From positions 1 to 7,464 of the forward strand of contig JAGOBQ010000206.1 in the NCBI GenBank assembly GCA_017999215.1: a stretch of DNA of 7,464 nt. Reading direction: 5' to 3'. Below, piece by piece: positions 1 to 7,336 of the stretch. A program made the position numbers and the translations under genes. The notes beneath the pieces are model-generated. The model did not search any database and was not told the origin of the DNA. It saw only the letters and a list, made by a program, of their open reading frames with translations. Positions within the stretch are counted from its first letter, which is position 1. Each line of letters opens with the position of its first letter. The stretch comes from Thermoanaerobaculia bacterium (GTDB lineage: Bacteria > Acidobacteriota > Thermoanaerobaculia > UBA5066).

Positions 1-23
1 GTCAGGACCTCACCCGAAAGAGA

Positions 24-49
24 CCGGGCCGCCCTCGCGGGCGGCCCGG
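24..49 (-). terminator. Hairpin terminator after the prolyl oligopeptidase gene
   Basis: A perfect 11-bp GC stem (24-34 pairing with 39-49) with a 4-base loop lies 45 bases past the peptidase stop codon. Read on the minus strand, the stem is followed by TCTCTTTC, a short T-rich stretch, so it fits a factor-independent terminator in the direction of the peptidase gene. The T-tract is imperfect, as is common in GC-rich genomes. No gene is visible between the peptidase stop and the left edge of the window. Confidence 0.7.
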
Positions 50-94
50 GAGCGCGCAGAGTGTAGAGTGTAGACCAGACCCCATACCGGGGGG

Positions 95-2242
95 CTACTT
101 CTTCGAGGACTCCTTCGCGAGCATTCCGAGCTGCCACATGAGGAACATCCGCTGGTCGGCGACGTCGCGGACCCTCAGCGCGAGCGGCTTGCCCTGGCCG
201 TGGCCGGCTTCGCGGTCGACCCAGAGGAGGATCGGCTTCGTGGCCGGGTCGGAGGCCGTCGAGGCCTGGAGGAGGGCGGCCATCTTGCGGGCGTGGAGCG
301 GGTGGACGCGGGAGTCGTTCTCGCCGGCGGTGAGGAGGACGGCGGGGTACTTCGTCCCCTTCTTCACGTTGTGGTACGGCGAGTAGGCCTTGAGGAACCC
401 GAAGTGCTCGGGGTTCTCGGCGGTGCCGTACTCCGGGATCCAGTAGCGGGCCATCAGGAACGACTGGTAGCGGAGCATGTCGAGGAGCGGGACGGCGCTG
501 ATCACGGCGCCGAAGAGCTCGGGGCGCTGAGTCAGGACCGCGCCGGTCAGGAGGCCGCCGTTCGAGCCGCCGGAAACGGCGAGCTTCTCGGGCTTCGTGT
601 ACTTCTGCGCGATCAGCCACTCGGCCGCGGCGATGAAGTCGTCGTAGACGTTCTGCTTCTTCTCGAGCATCCCGGCCTCGTGCCAGGCGTCGCCGTACTC
701 GCCGCCGCCGCGCAGGCCCGCGAGGGCGTAGACGCCGCCCGCCTCGAACCAGGGGAAGAGCGTCGCGCTGAAGCTCGGCGTCTGGCTGACGTTGAAGCCG
801 CCGTAGGCGTAGAGGAGCGTCGGGTTCGCGCCGTCGAGCTTCAGCCCCTTCCTGTGGACGACGAACATCGGGACCTTCGTCCCGTCCTTCGAGGGGTAGA
901 AGACCTGCTTCACCTCGACGATCGTCGGGTCGACGGGCACCTTCGGACGCTCCCAGAGCTCGACCTTCTTCGTCGCGAGGTCGACGTGGTAGACGCCGGA
1001 GGGCTCGTTGAACGAGGTGAAGGTGAGGAACGCCTCGGTCCGGTCCTCGGAGGTCGAGAGGAACGCCGACCCGATGCCCGGAAGGGGAAGCTCGCCGAGG
1101 GGCTTCCCGTCGAGAGAGAAGAGCTCGACGCGGCTCGCGGCGTCCTTCAGGAGGCTGACGACGAGGATCCCGCGGGCGAGGGAGACGCCGCGGATCGAGA
1201 CGTCCTTCCGCTCGGGAACGAGCGTCTTCCAGCCGGCGCGCGCGGGCGCCGTCAGGTCGACCGCGACGACGCGGCCGTTCTTGGCGCCGTCGGTCGTGTG
1301 GAGGAAGAGGGTGTCGCCGAGGATCGGGCCGCGCGAGGTGCTCTCGGAGCCGACGATGACGTCCGTCTTCACGAACTCGCCGGTGCGGAAGTAACGGTCG
1401 AGGTCGATCGCCCAGAGGTCGTTCGTGCTCGTGCCGGTGGCGTACGAAAGGAGGCCCCAGCGGCCGTCCTCGCTCGCCGAGAAGCCCGGCCCGTAGGTCG
1501 TCGCGAGCTTCGCGTTCTCTTCCTTCGTGTACTGCCGGAAGAGGCGGACGTCCTGCCGCGGGTGCGAGCCGAGGCGGTGGAACATGACCTGCCCCGAGTA
1601 GGGGTCCTTCACGTTCTCGAGGTTCCGGTAGAAGAAGCCGGAGGAGTCGGGGAGCCAGTCGACGCCGCCGACCTTGCCGGGGATCTCGTCGGCGAGCCAG
1701 CGGCCGGAGTCGACGTCGAGGACGTAGAGCGTCGAGTTCTCGTCGCCCGCGCGGTACATGCCGAACGCGAGGAGCTTCCCGGCGGGGTCCGGCGAGGTCC
1801 AGGAGACGGTGACGAGCCCCTTCGCGTCGAGGGTGTTCGGGTCGAGGAGGAGCTTCGGCGCCCCGGCGAGCCCTTCGCGGACGAAGATCCGCGCCTGGTT
1901 CTCGTTCCCTTCGCGCTTCGAATAGAAATAGCGGTTCCCGCGCATGCGGGGCGCGCCGATCGAGCCGACCTCCATCAGCTCGCGGAGGCGCGCCTCGACG
2001 GCCTTCCGTCCCGGGAGGTTGTCGAGGACCTCGCGCGTGTAGGCGAGCTGCGCGTCGGTCCAGGCGTTCACCTCGGGGGTGACGACGCCCTTCGCGTCTC
2101 CCTCGAGCCAGCGGTACGGGTCGACGACCGACTCGCCGTGGAGGACGTCGGTGACCGGGCGGGCCTCGGTGGGCGGGGGGGCCGCGGGGGGCGCGGCGGC
2201 GGCGGGAAGGGCGAGCGCGAGGAGCGCAGCGGCGAAACGCAT
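95..2242 (-). CDS. Secreted prolyl oligopeptidase (peptidase family S9A)
   Basis: This is a serine peptidase that cuts short peptides on the carboxyl side of proline. The 715-residue product has the usual family length plus a leader. Residues 1-17 (MRF, then an Ala/Leu-rich core ending in AAAA) look like a Sec signal peptide, so it should act in the periplasm or outside the cell. DPYRWLE (41-47) is the conserved N-terminal family motif. Roughly 80-435 is the beta-propeller that restricts access to small peptides, and 440-715 is the alpha/beta-hydrolase domain. The catalytic triad is intact: Ser560 in GGSNGG, Asp643 in GENDSR and His681 in EAGHGQ, with the same spacing as the pig enzyme (Ser554, Asp641, His680). 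The likely substrate-binding Arg645 and a Trp in ARYW (about 601) are also present. The ATG is preceded by GGAGG at 2247-2251, only 4 bases upstream. The gene has its own probable promoter and terminator, so it is likely monocistronic. The family assignment is very secure; secretion is inferred. Confidence 0.97.
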   Translation of the reverse strand: MRFAAALLALALPAAAAPPAAPPPTEARPVTDVLHGESVVDPYRWLEGDAKGVVTPEVNAWTDAQLAYTREVLDNLPGRKAVEARLRELMEVGSIGAPRMRGNRYFYSKREGNENQARIFVREGLAGAPKLLLDPNTLDAKGLVTVSWTSPDPAGKLLAFGMYRAGDENSTLYVLDVDSGRWLADEIPGKVGGVDWLPDSSGFFYRNLENVKDPYSGQVMFHRLGSHPRQDVRLFRQYTKEENAKLATTYGPGFSASEDGRWGLLSYATGTSTNDLWAIDLDRYFRTGEFVKTDVIVGSESTSRGPILGDTLFLHTTDGAKNGRVVAVDLTAPARAGWKTLVPERKDVSIRGVSLARGILVVSLLKDAASRVELFSLDGKPLGELPLPGIGSAFLSTSEDRTEAFLTFTSFNEPSGVYHVDLATKKVELWERPKVPVDPTIVEVKQVFYPSKDGTKVPMFVVHRKGLKLDGANPTLLYAYGGFNVSQTPSFSATLFPWFEAGGVYALAGLRGGGEYGDAWHEAGMLEKKQNVYDDFIAAAEWLIAQKYTKPEKLAVSGGSNGGLLTGAVLTQRPELFGAVISAVPLLDMLRYQSFLMARYWIPEYGTAENPEHFGFLKAYSPYHNVKKGTKYPAVLLTAGENDSRVHPLHARKMAALLQASTASDPATKPILLWVDREAGHGQGKPLALRVRDVADQRMFLMWQLGMLAKESSKK

Positions 2243-2268
2243 GGGGCCTCCGTGCGGGGGGATGGCGC

Positions 2269-2296
2269 GGCGGGCGCCGCGAGGCCCGCCATCATA
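2269..2296 (-). promoter_or_regulatory. Possible promoter -10 element and leader hairpin of the peptidase gene
   Basis: On the minus strand TATGAT (2291-2296) differs from the bacterial -10 consensus by one base and lies about 50 bases upstream of the peptidase ATG. It stands out because it is an AT-rich island in GC-rich DNA. No convincing -35 hexamer is seen at 16-18 bases upstream. Immediately downstream, 2269-2275 can pair with 2284-2290 (7-bp GC stem, 8-base loop), which would sit near the start of the transcript. Both are pattern matches only, without any support beyond position. Confidence 0.4.
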
Positions 2297-2325
2297 GGCG
2301 AGCGGTGAAGGACGCGCCCCGAAGG

Positions 2326-2354
2326 GAACGGCCCGGCGCGAAGCCGGGCCGTTC
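2326..2354 (-). terminator. Hairpin terminator after hydA
   Basis: A perfect 12-bp stem (2326-2337 with 2343-2354) encloses the 5-base loop GCGAA, and it lies 47 bases past the hydA stop codon. It is the strongest inverted repeat in the 159-base gap between hydA and the peptidase gene. No U-tract follows on the minus strand (CCTTCGGGG), so it may work with Rho or only protect the RNA 3' end. A weaker second stem (2366-2371 with 2380-2385) and a run of eight G (2384-2391) lie between it and hydA. The position between two same-strand genes supports its role as the end of the hydrogenase operon. Confidence 0.65.
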
Positions 2355-2401
2355 GGGGTTCGGGGCCGCGCGAGCGGCGGCGCGGGGGGGGCGCCGTCCG
2401 C

Positions 2402-4204
2402 TCAGCTCCCCTTCACGAGAAGTTCGTTGAAGCGGCCGCGCGGGGTGTAGCGGGTGTGGAGCAGCTCGTGGGAGAGGTGCCCGAGCGGCTCGCCGAGGTA
2501 CTCGTCGTAGAGCGCCATGAGCGAGGGGTTCTCGTGCGACTTGCGCCGGGGCTTGCCGGCGTCCTCGGCGTAGATGGCGCGCATCCGGGCCTCTCGGATC
2601 GTCCGGGTCGTCGGGCGGGGCTGGCCGCCGCCGGCGATGCAGCCGCCCGGGCAGCCCATGACCTCGATGAAGTGCCAGGGGGCCGTCCCTGCCTGCACTT
2701 CCTTCATGAGGCGCTTCGCTCCCTTCAGTCCGCTCGTGACGGCGACCTTCACGGTGAAGCCCTCGAGCTCGGCGTACTCGGGCTTGACGTCCTCGAGCTT
2801 GAAGGTGGCCTCCTTGACCTGGGAGAGGCCTCGGACCGGGGTGACCTCGAGGGCCGGGAACGGGACCTCGCGGCCCGTGACGACCTCGTAGACCGTCCGG
2901 AGGGCGGCCTCCATGACGCCGCCCGTCGTCCCGAAGATGTCCGCGGCGCCGGTCGAGAAGCCGAGCGGGTCGTCGAACGACTTCTCCTCGAGGGAATTGA
3001 AGTCGATCCCCGCCTCCTTGATCATCCGCGCGAGCTCGCGGGTCGTCAGGACGGCGTCGACGGTCGGGCGGCCGTCCAGGAACATCTCGGGCCGCGTGAT
3101 CTCGAACTTCTTCGCCGTGCACGGCATCACCGAGACGACGTACATGTCCTTCGGGTCGACGCCCTGCTTCTTCGCCCAGTAGGTCTTCGCGAGGGCGCCG
3201 AGCATCATGTGCGGCGACTTGCACGAGGAGAGGTGGGCGAGCTGGTTCGGGAACTCGTGCTCGACGTACTTGATCCAGCCCGGAGAGCAGGAGGTGATCA
3301 TCGGGAGGACGACGTCCTGGCCGCGCACCGCGGCGAGCGCGCGGTGGAGGAACTCCGTCCCCTCCTCGAGGATCGTCAGGTCGGCGGCGAAGTTCGTGTC
3401 GAAGACGTCGTCGAAGCCGAGGAGCCGGAGGGCGTGGGCCATCTTCCCGGTGACGATCGTCCCGGGCTCCATCCCGAACATCTCGCCGAGGGCGACGCGG
3501 ACGGCGGGGGCCGTCTGGACGACGGTGCGGACCTTCGGGTCGAAGAGGGCGTTCCAGACGGGGGTCATGTCGGCGCGGGTCAGGAGCGCCCCGACGGGGC
3601 AGACCATGACGCACTGGCCGCAGTTCGCGCAGTTCGCCGTGCCGAGCGGGAGGTCGGCGGCGGGTCCGATCGTCGTCCCGAAGCCGCGGTTGTTGACGCC
3701 GAGGACGCCGACCCCCTGGATCTCGCTGCAGACGGTGACGCAGCGGCGGCAGAGGATGCACTTGCTCGTGTCGCGGTAGACGGAGGGGCTCGAGTCGTCG
3801 ACGAAGGTCTTCGACCGCTCCCCCTCGAAGCGGCAGTCGGGGATCTTGATCTCCTCGCCCAGCTTCTGGAACTCGCAGTTCTGGTTCCGGTAGCAGGAGA
3901 GGCAGTTGCGCGGGTGGTCCGAGAGCATCAGCTCGTAGAGGACCTCGCGCGCCTTCTTGACGCGCGCGGTGTTCGTCTTCACGACCATGCCGTCGCGGAC
4001 GGGGACGGTGCAGGAGGCCTGGAGGCTCCGCATCCCCTCGACCTCGACGACGCAGATGCGGCAGGAGCCGATCTGGTGGACGCCCTCCAGGTAGCAGAAG
4101 TGGGGGATCTTGATGCCGTTGTGCTTGGCGGCCTCGAGGACGGACCAGTCGCTCTCGGCCCTCACGTCGCGGCCGTTGATGACGAGGTGAACGGGGTTCG
4201 TCAT
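2402..4204 (-). CDS. hydA: [FeFe] hydrogenase catalytic subunit, NAD(P)-linked multimeric type (HydA/HndD-like)
   Basis: This is the H2-forming or H2-oxidising subunit, probably cytoplasmic since no signal peptide is seen. It is 600 residues long. Residues 1-80 form a NuoG-like [2Fe-2S] domain (Cys37, 48, 51, 65). His97, Cys101, Cys104 and Cys110 form a His-Cys3 [4Fe-4S] site. Two ferredoxin-type [4Fe-4S] clusters follow, with CxxCxxCxxxC at 149-159 and 192-202. The H-cluster domain (about 220-530) has motif L1 TSCSPGW (304-310), L2 MPCTAKKFE (360-368) and L3 EVMGCPGGCIAGGGQP (514-529), which supplies Cys518 and Cys522. The tail (about 537-590) resembles the small subunit of periplasmic [FeFe] hydrogenases. 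Clostridial CpI proton-path residues appear conserved as Glu281, Glu284, Arg288, Cys306 and Ser326. L1 has Ser307 where TSCCPxW has a second Cys. The extra C-terminal [2Fe-2S] domain known from Thermotoga HydA is absent. It starts 10 bases after hydB. No maturase genes (hydE, hydF, hydG) lie in this window. Confidence 0.95.
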   Translation of the reverse strand: MTNPVHLVINGRDVRAESDWSVLEAAKHNGIKIPHFCYLEGVHQIGSCRICVVEVEGMRSLQASCTVPVRDGMVVKTNTARVKKAREVLYELMLSDHPRNCLSCYRNQNCEFQKLGEEIKIPDCRFEGERSKTFVDDSSPSVYRDTSKCILCRRCVTVCSEIQGVGVLGVNNRGFGTTIGPAADLPLGTANCANCGQCVMVCPVGALLTRADMTPVWNALFDPKVRTVVQTAPAVRVALGEMFGMEPGTIVTGKMAHALRLLGFDDVFDTNFAADLTILEEGTEFLHRALAAVRGQDVVLPMITSCSPGWIKYVEHEFPNQLAHLSSCKSPHMMLGALAKTYWAKKQGVDPKDMYVVSVMPCTAKKFEITRPEMFLDGRPTVDAVLTTRELARMIKEAGIDFNSLEEKSFDDPLGFSTGAADIFGTTGGVMEAALRTVYEVVTGREVPFPALEVTPVRGLSQVKEATFKLEDVKPEYAELEGFTVKVAVTSGLKGAKRLMKEVQAGTAPWHFIEVMGCPGGCIAGGGQPRPTTRTIREARMRAIYAEDAGKPRRKSHENPSLMALYDEYLGEPLGHLSHELLHTRYTPRGRFNELLVKGS

Positions 4205-4217
4205 GGCTCTCTTCCTA
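4205..4217 (-). promoter_or_regulatory. hydA ribosome binding site overlapping the hydB stop codon
   Basis: Reading the minus strand, the hydB stop TAG (4217-4215) overlaps AGGA (4216-4213) at the start of a purine-rich run, AGGAAGAGAG. AGGA sits 8 bases upstream of the hydA ATG. A ribosome ending on hydB would thus cover the hydA initiation region, which supports translational coupling of the two subunits and fixes the hydA start. Confidence 0.75.
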
Positions 4218-7200
4218 CCGCCGGTCGCAGCGGAGGCAGCGCATGGCCTCGGCGATGGCGTTCAGCTTGTGGAACCCCGCGGCGACCTCCTGGAACCCCT
4301 TCCTGCGGGAGTCGGGCTCGAGGAAGCGCATCGGGAACCTCTCGTGCTCGGCGACGTCGGTCTCGTCGGTGGGGCGCGGGATCGGGATCTCCTCCCCCTT
4401 GTTCAGGACGCCCGTCCCGCCGAGGTAGCGGTCGATGGCGCGCGCGGCGCGCTTGCCGTCGGCGATCGCCTGAATCGCGACGTCGGGCCCGCGGACGACG
4501 TCGCCGCCGGAGAAGACGCCCCTCTTGCGGGTCATCATCGTCTCCTTGTCGACGACGAGCGTCCCCCACTTCGTCAGCTGGACCTCGTCCCGATCGATGA
4601 ACGGGAGGTCGGAGTGCTGGCTGATGGCCGGGATGACCATGTCGGCCGGAACGACGAACTCGGAGCCGGCCACGGTCTTCGGCTTCCGCCTCCCGGCGTC
4701 GTCGAAGCCCTTCAGCTCCATCCGGACGCACCGGACGCCCTCGACCCGTCCGTTCCCGAGGAACTCGACGGGCGCGACGAGCGGGAGGATCTCGATCCCT
4801 TCCTCGCGCGCCTCGCGGATCTCGCGCGGGTCGGCCGGCATGTCCTCGATCTGGCGGCGGTAGAGGACGGTCACCTTCTCCGCGCCGAGGCGGAGGACGG
4901 TCCGGGCCGCGTCGAAGGCCGTGGAGCCGCCGCCGATGACGACGACGTTCCTGCCGATCTCGACCTTCCGCCCGAGGTTCGCCTCGCGCAGGAACGAGAC
5001 CCCGTGCGCGATGCCGGCCTTGTCCTCGCCGGGGATCTCGGCCTTGTTCGGGAAGTGGGTCCCGGTGGCCACGTAGATCGCCTGGTGCTGCTTCTGGACC
5101 TCCTCGAACGGGACGTCCCTGCCGATCTCGACGCCCGTCAGGATCCTCACGCCGACCTGCTCGACGAGGCGGATCTCCTTCGCGAGGACTTCCTTCGGGA
5201 GGCGGTACTCGGGGATCCCCGAGGCGAGCATGCCGCCCGCGACCGGGAGCGACTCGTAGACGGTGACGCCGTAGCCGAGGCGCGCGAGGTACCAGGCGCA
5301 GGTGAGGCCCGAGGGGCCGGCGCCGACGATGCCGATCGACTCGGCCTTCTTCGGGAAGACGAGGTCGCGGTGCGGCTCGTCGTTCGCGAAGACGTAGTCG
5401 GCGGCGTAGCGCTTCAGGTCGCAGATCGCGACGGGCTCGTCGAGCTGGGCGCGGCGGCACTTCGACTCGCACGGGTGGGTGCAGACGCGGCCGCAGATCG
5501 CCGGGAAGGGGTTCTCGCGGCGGACGAGGTGGTAGGCGTCGCGCGGCCGGCCCGCGGCGATGAGGGCGACGTAGCCGGGGACGTCGACGCCCGCGGGGCA
5601 GGCGTTCTGGCACGGCGACTTGAAGAGGTCGGCGCAGACGCCCGCGCGGCAGTACCGGTCCCTGATGTGCTCCTCGTACTCCTCGCGGAAGAGCCGGAGC
5701 GTGGAGAGGACGGGGTTCCCGGCCGTCTGGCCGAGGCCGCAGGTCGAGGTCTCCCTGCAGTTCGCGGCGAGCTCCTCGAGGAGCTCGATGTCCCCTTCCT
5801 TCCCCTGGCCCTTCGTGATCCGCGTCAGGATCTCGAGCATCCGCTTCGTCCCGATCCGGCACGGGACGCACTTGCCGCAGCTCTCGTCCTGGACGAAGTC
5901 CATGAAGAAGCGGGCGACGTCGACCATGCACGAGTCCTCGTCCATGACGATGAGGCCGCCGGAGCCCATGATCGTCCCGAGGTGGACGAGGGAGTCGTAG
6001 TCGATCGGGGTGTTCAGGTGCTCGCGCGTCAGGCACCCGCCGGAGGGGCCGCCCGTCTGGGCCGCCTTGAAGCGCTTCCCCTTCGGGATGCCGCCGGCGA
6101 TGTCGTGGACGACCTCGCCGAGCGTGATCCCCATCGGGACCTCGACGATGCCGGTGTTCTCGACCTTGCCGGCGAGGGCGAAGACTTTCGTGCCGGTGCT
6201 CTTCGGCGTCCCGAGCGAGGCGTACCAGGCCCCGCCGTTCTTCACGATCGTCGCCACGTTCGCGAGCGTCTCGACGTTGTTGATGATCGTCGGCCGCCCG
6301 AAGATCCCGCGCTCGAACGGGAACGGCGGCTTCTGCCGCGGCTCGCCGCGCTTCCCCTCGACGGAGTGCATGAGCGCGGTCTCCTCGCCGCAGACGAACG
6401 CGCCGGCCCCGATCCGGATCTCGACGTCGAACGCGAAGGAGGTCCCCAGGACGCTCGACCCGAGGAAGCCCCGCTCGCGCGCCTGGCGGATCGCGACCTC
6501 GAGACGCTCGACGGCGATCGGGTACTCGGCCCTCACGTAGACGTAGCCCTGGGTGGCGCCGATCGCGTAGCCCGCGAGGAGCATCCCCTCGAGGACGGAG
6601 TGCGGGTCGCCCTCGAGGAGGGAGCGGTCCATGAAGGCGCCCGGGTCCCCCTCGTCCGCGTTGCAGACGACGACCTTGTCGGCCCCCTTCGCCTTGAAGC
6701 CGGCCTGCCACTTGGCGCCGACCGGGAAGCCGCCGCCGCCCCGGCCCCGGAGGCCCGAAGCGCGCATCTCCTGGATGACCTGCTCGCCGGTCATCGTCGA
6801 GAGCGCCTTCCAGAGCGCCTGGTAGCCGTCGGAGGCGACGTAGGCCTCGATCGAGGCGTACGGCATCGACCCGCAGCGCGCCGTGGCGATCTTCACCTGG
6901 CGCTTGAAGAACTCGATGTCGGAGAGGTGGGGGACGGGCTCCTTCGTCTCGGGGTCGACCCAGCAGTGCTGCTCGACGACCTCGCGGTGGACGAGGTGCT
7001 GCCGGACGATGCCCTTCACGTGCTCGGGCTTCAGCTCGGTGTAGAGGACGCCGTCGGGCTGGACGACGAGGGTCGGCCCGAGGTGGCAGGAGCCGAGGCA
7101 GCCGGTCTCGTGGACGGCCGTCTCGTTCTCGAGCCCGGCGTCTCTCAGGGCGGCGAGGAGGGCGTGCTTGACGGCGTGGCAGCCGGAGGAGACGCAGCCG

Positions 7201-7319
7201 GCTCCGGCGCAGACGAGGAGCTGGTGCTTCTTCCCCTGCTGCTCGGCGTGCCAGCGCGCGGCGATCGCGTCGAGGTCGGCCTTGCTCGCGGGGCGGGTGA
7301 GGTTCGGCTCGGGAGTCAT
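4215..7319 (-). CDS. hydB: Fused HydB (NuoF-like NADH/FMN subunit) and GltD/NfnB-like NADPH/FAD oxidoreductase
   Basis: This is a 1034-residue flavo-iron-sulfur protein. Residues 30-110 are a thioredoxin-like [2Fe-2S] domain (Cys37-x4-Cys42, Cys74-x3-Cys78). Residues about 145-530 are the NuoF module: FMN/NADH motifs GRGGGGFP (starting at about 192), NADEGDPGAF (220-229) and GEETAL (311-316), an SLBB-like stretch around 375-430, then Cys481, 484, 487 and 527 for one [4Fe-4S]. From about 557 it changes to a GltD/NfnB-like module: Cys557, 562, 570, 574, 609, 613, 617 and 621 in the [4Fe-4S] region, FAD motif GAGPSG (666-671), a second dinucleotide fold GGGSTA (796-801) followed by YRR and MPA (820-829) typical of NADPH-binding members, SGGD (937-940), and a CLRC tail (1028-1031). 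The reading frame is continuous with no sign of a frameshift. The usual HydB tandem ferredoxin tail is missing. I chose the ATG at 7319 because GAGGA lies 8 bases upstream; GTG at 7337 and ATG at 7334 are alternatives adding 6 or 5 residues. It likely feeds electrons between NADH, NADPH and HydA. The substrate specificity is inferred. Confidence 0.93.
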   Translation of the reverse strand: MTPEPNLTRPASKADLDAIAARWHAEQQGKKHQLLVCAGAGCVSSGCHAVKHALLAALRDAGLENETAVHETGCLGSCHLGPTLVVQPDGVLYTELKPEHVKGIVRQHLVHREVVEQHCWVDPETKEPVPHLSDIEFFKRQVKIATARCGSMPYASIEAYVASDGYQALWKALSTMTGEQVIQEMRASGLRGRGGGGFPVGAKWQAGFKAKGADKVVVCNADEGDPGAFMDRSLLEGDPHSVLEGMLLAGYAIGATQGYVYVRAEYPIAVERLEVAIRQARERGFLGSSVLGTSFAFDVEIRIGAGAFVCGEETALMHSVEGKRGEPRQKPPFPFERGIFGRPTIINNVETLANVATIVKNGGAWYASLGTPKSTGTKVFALAGKVENTGIVEVPMGITLGEVVHDIAGGIPKGKRFKAAQTGGPSGGCLTREHLNTPIDYDSLVHLGTIMGSGGLIVMDEDSCMVDVARFFMDFVQDESCGKCVPCRIGTKRMLEILTRITKGQGKEGDIELLEELAANCRETSTCGLGQTAGNPVLSTLRLFREEYEEHIRDRYCRAGVCADLFKSPCQNACPAGVDVPGYVALIAAGRPRDAYHLVRRENPFPAICGRVCTHPCESKCRRAQLDEPVAICDLKRYAADYVFANDEPHRDLVFPKKAESIGIVGAGPSGLTCAWYLARLGYGVTVYESLPVAGGMLASGIPEYRLPKEVLAKEIRLVEQVGVRILTGVEIGRDVPFEEVQKQHQAIYVATGTHFPNKAEIPGEDKAGIAHGVSFLREANLGRKVEIGRNVVVIGGGSTAFDAARTVLRLGAEKVTVLYRRQIEDMPADPREIREAREEGIEILPLVAPVEFLGNGRVEGVRCVRMELKGFDDAGRRKPKTVAGSEFVVPADMVIPAISQHSDLPFIDRDEVQLTKWGTLVVDKETMMTRKRGVFSGGDVVRGPDVAIQAIADGKRAARAIDRYLGGTGVLNKGEEIPIPRPTDETDVAEHERFPMRFLEPDSRRKGFQEVAAGFHKLNAIAEAMRCLRCDRR

Positions 7320-7327
7320 CTTGCGTT

Positions 7328-7336
7328 TCCTCATCA
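7328..7336 (-). promoter_or_regulatory. hydC-hydB junction with hydB ribosome binding site
   Basis: On the minus strand the hydC stop TGA (7336-7334) is followed directly by TGAGGA (7333-7328), 8 bases upstream of the ATG at 7319. The same spacing is used at hydA. An overlapping TGATG (7336-7332) gives an alternative coupled start at 7334, but that ATG has no purine-rich site of its own, so the later ATG is preferred. Confidence 0.65.

Noticed and set aside
58..74. Short direct repeat (AGAGTGT twice) next to the left hairpin
   Set aside because: Two short copies only, with no flanking mobile-element features, so chance is sufficient.
200..2308. Long open frame of 702 codons on the plus strand opposite the peptidase gene
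   Set aside because: It is a GC-bias shadow: the translation is dominated by Arg, Glu, Val, Ala and Asp with no recognisable motif, while the opposite strand encodes an intact S9A peptidase with a full catalytic triad.
2384..2391. Run of eight G in the intergenic region after hydA
   Set aside because: It could be a sequencing weak spot or a slippery tract, but it lies outside any gene and needs no biological explanation in DNA this GC-rich.
2456..4600. Long open frame of 714 codons on the plus strand opposite hydA
   Set aside because: Low-complexity translation rich in Asp, Glu, Leu, Val and Arg, running across the junction of hydA and hydB; it is explained by the codon usage of the real genes.
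4201..6711. 836-codon frame on the minus strand overlapping hydB, and a 489-codon frame (2292-3761) overlapping hydA
   Set aside because: Both are Arg/Pro/Gly-rich alternate frames of the real genes and show no domain motif; a frameshifted product would not use these frames, since hydA and hydB are continuous.
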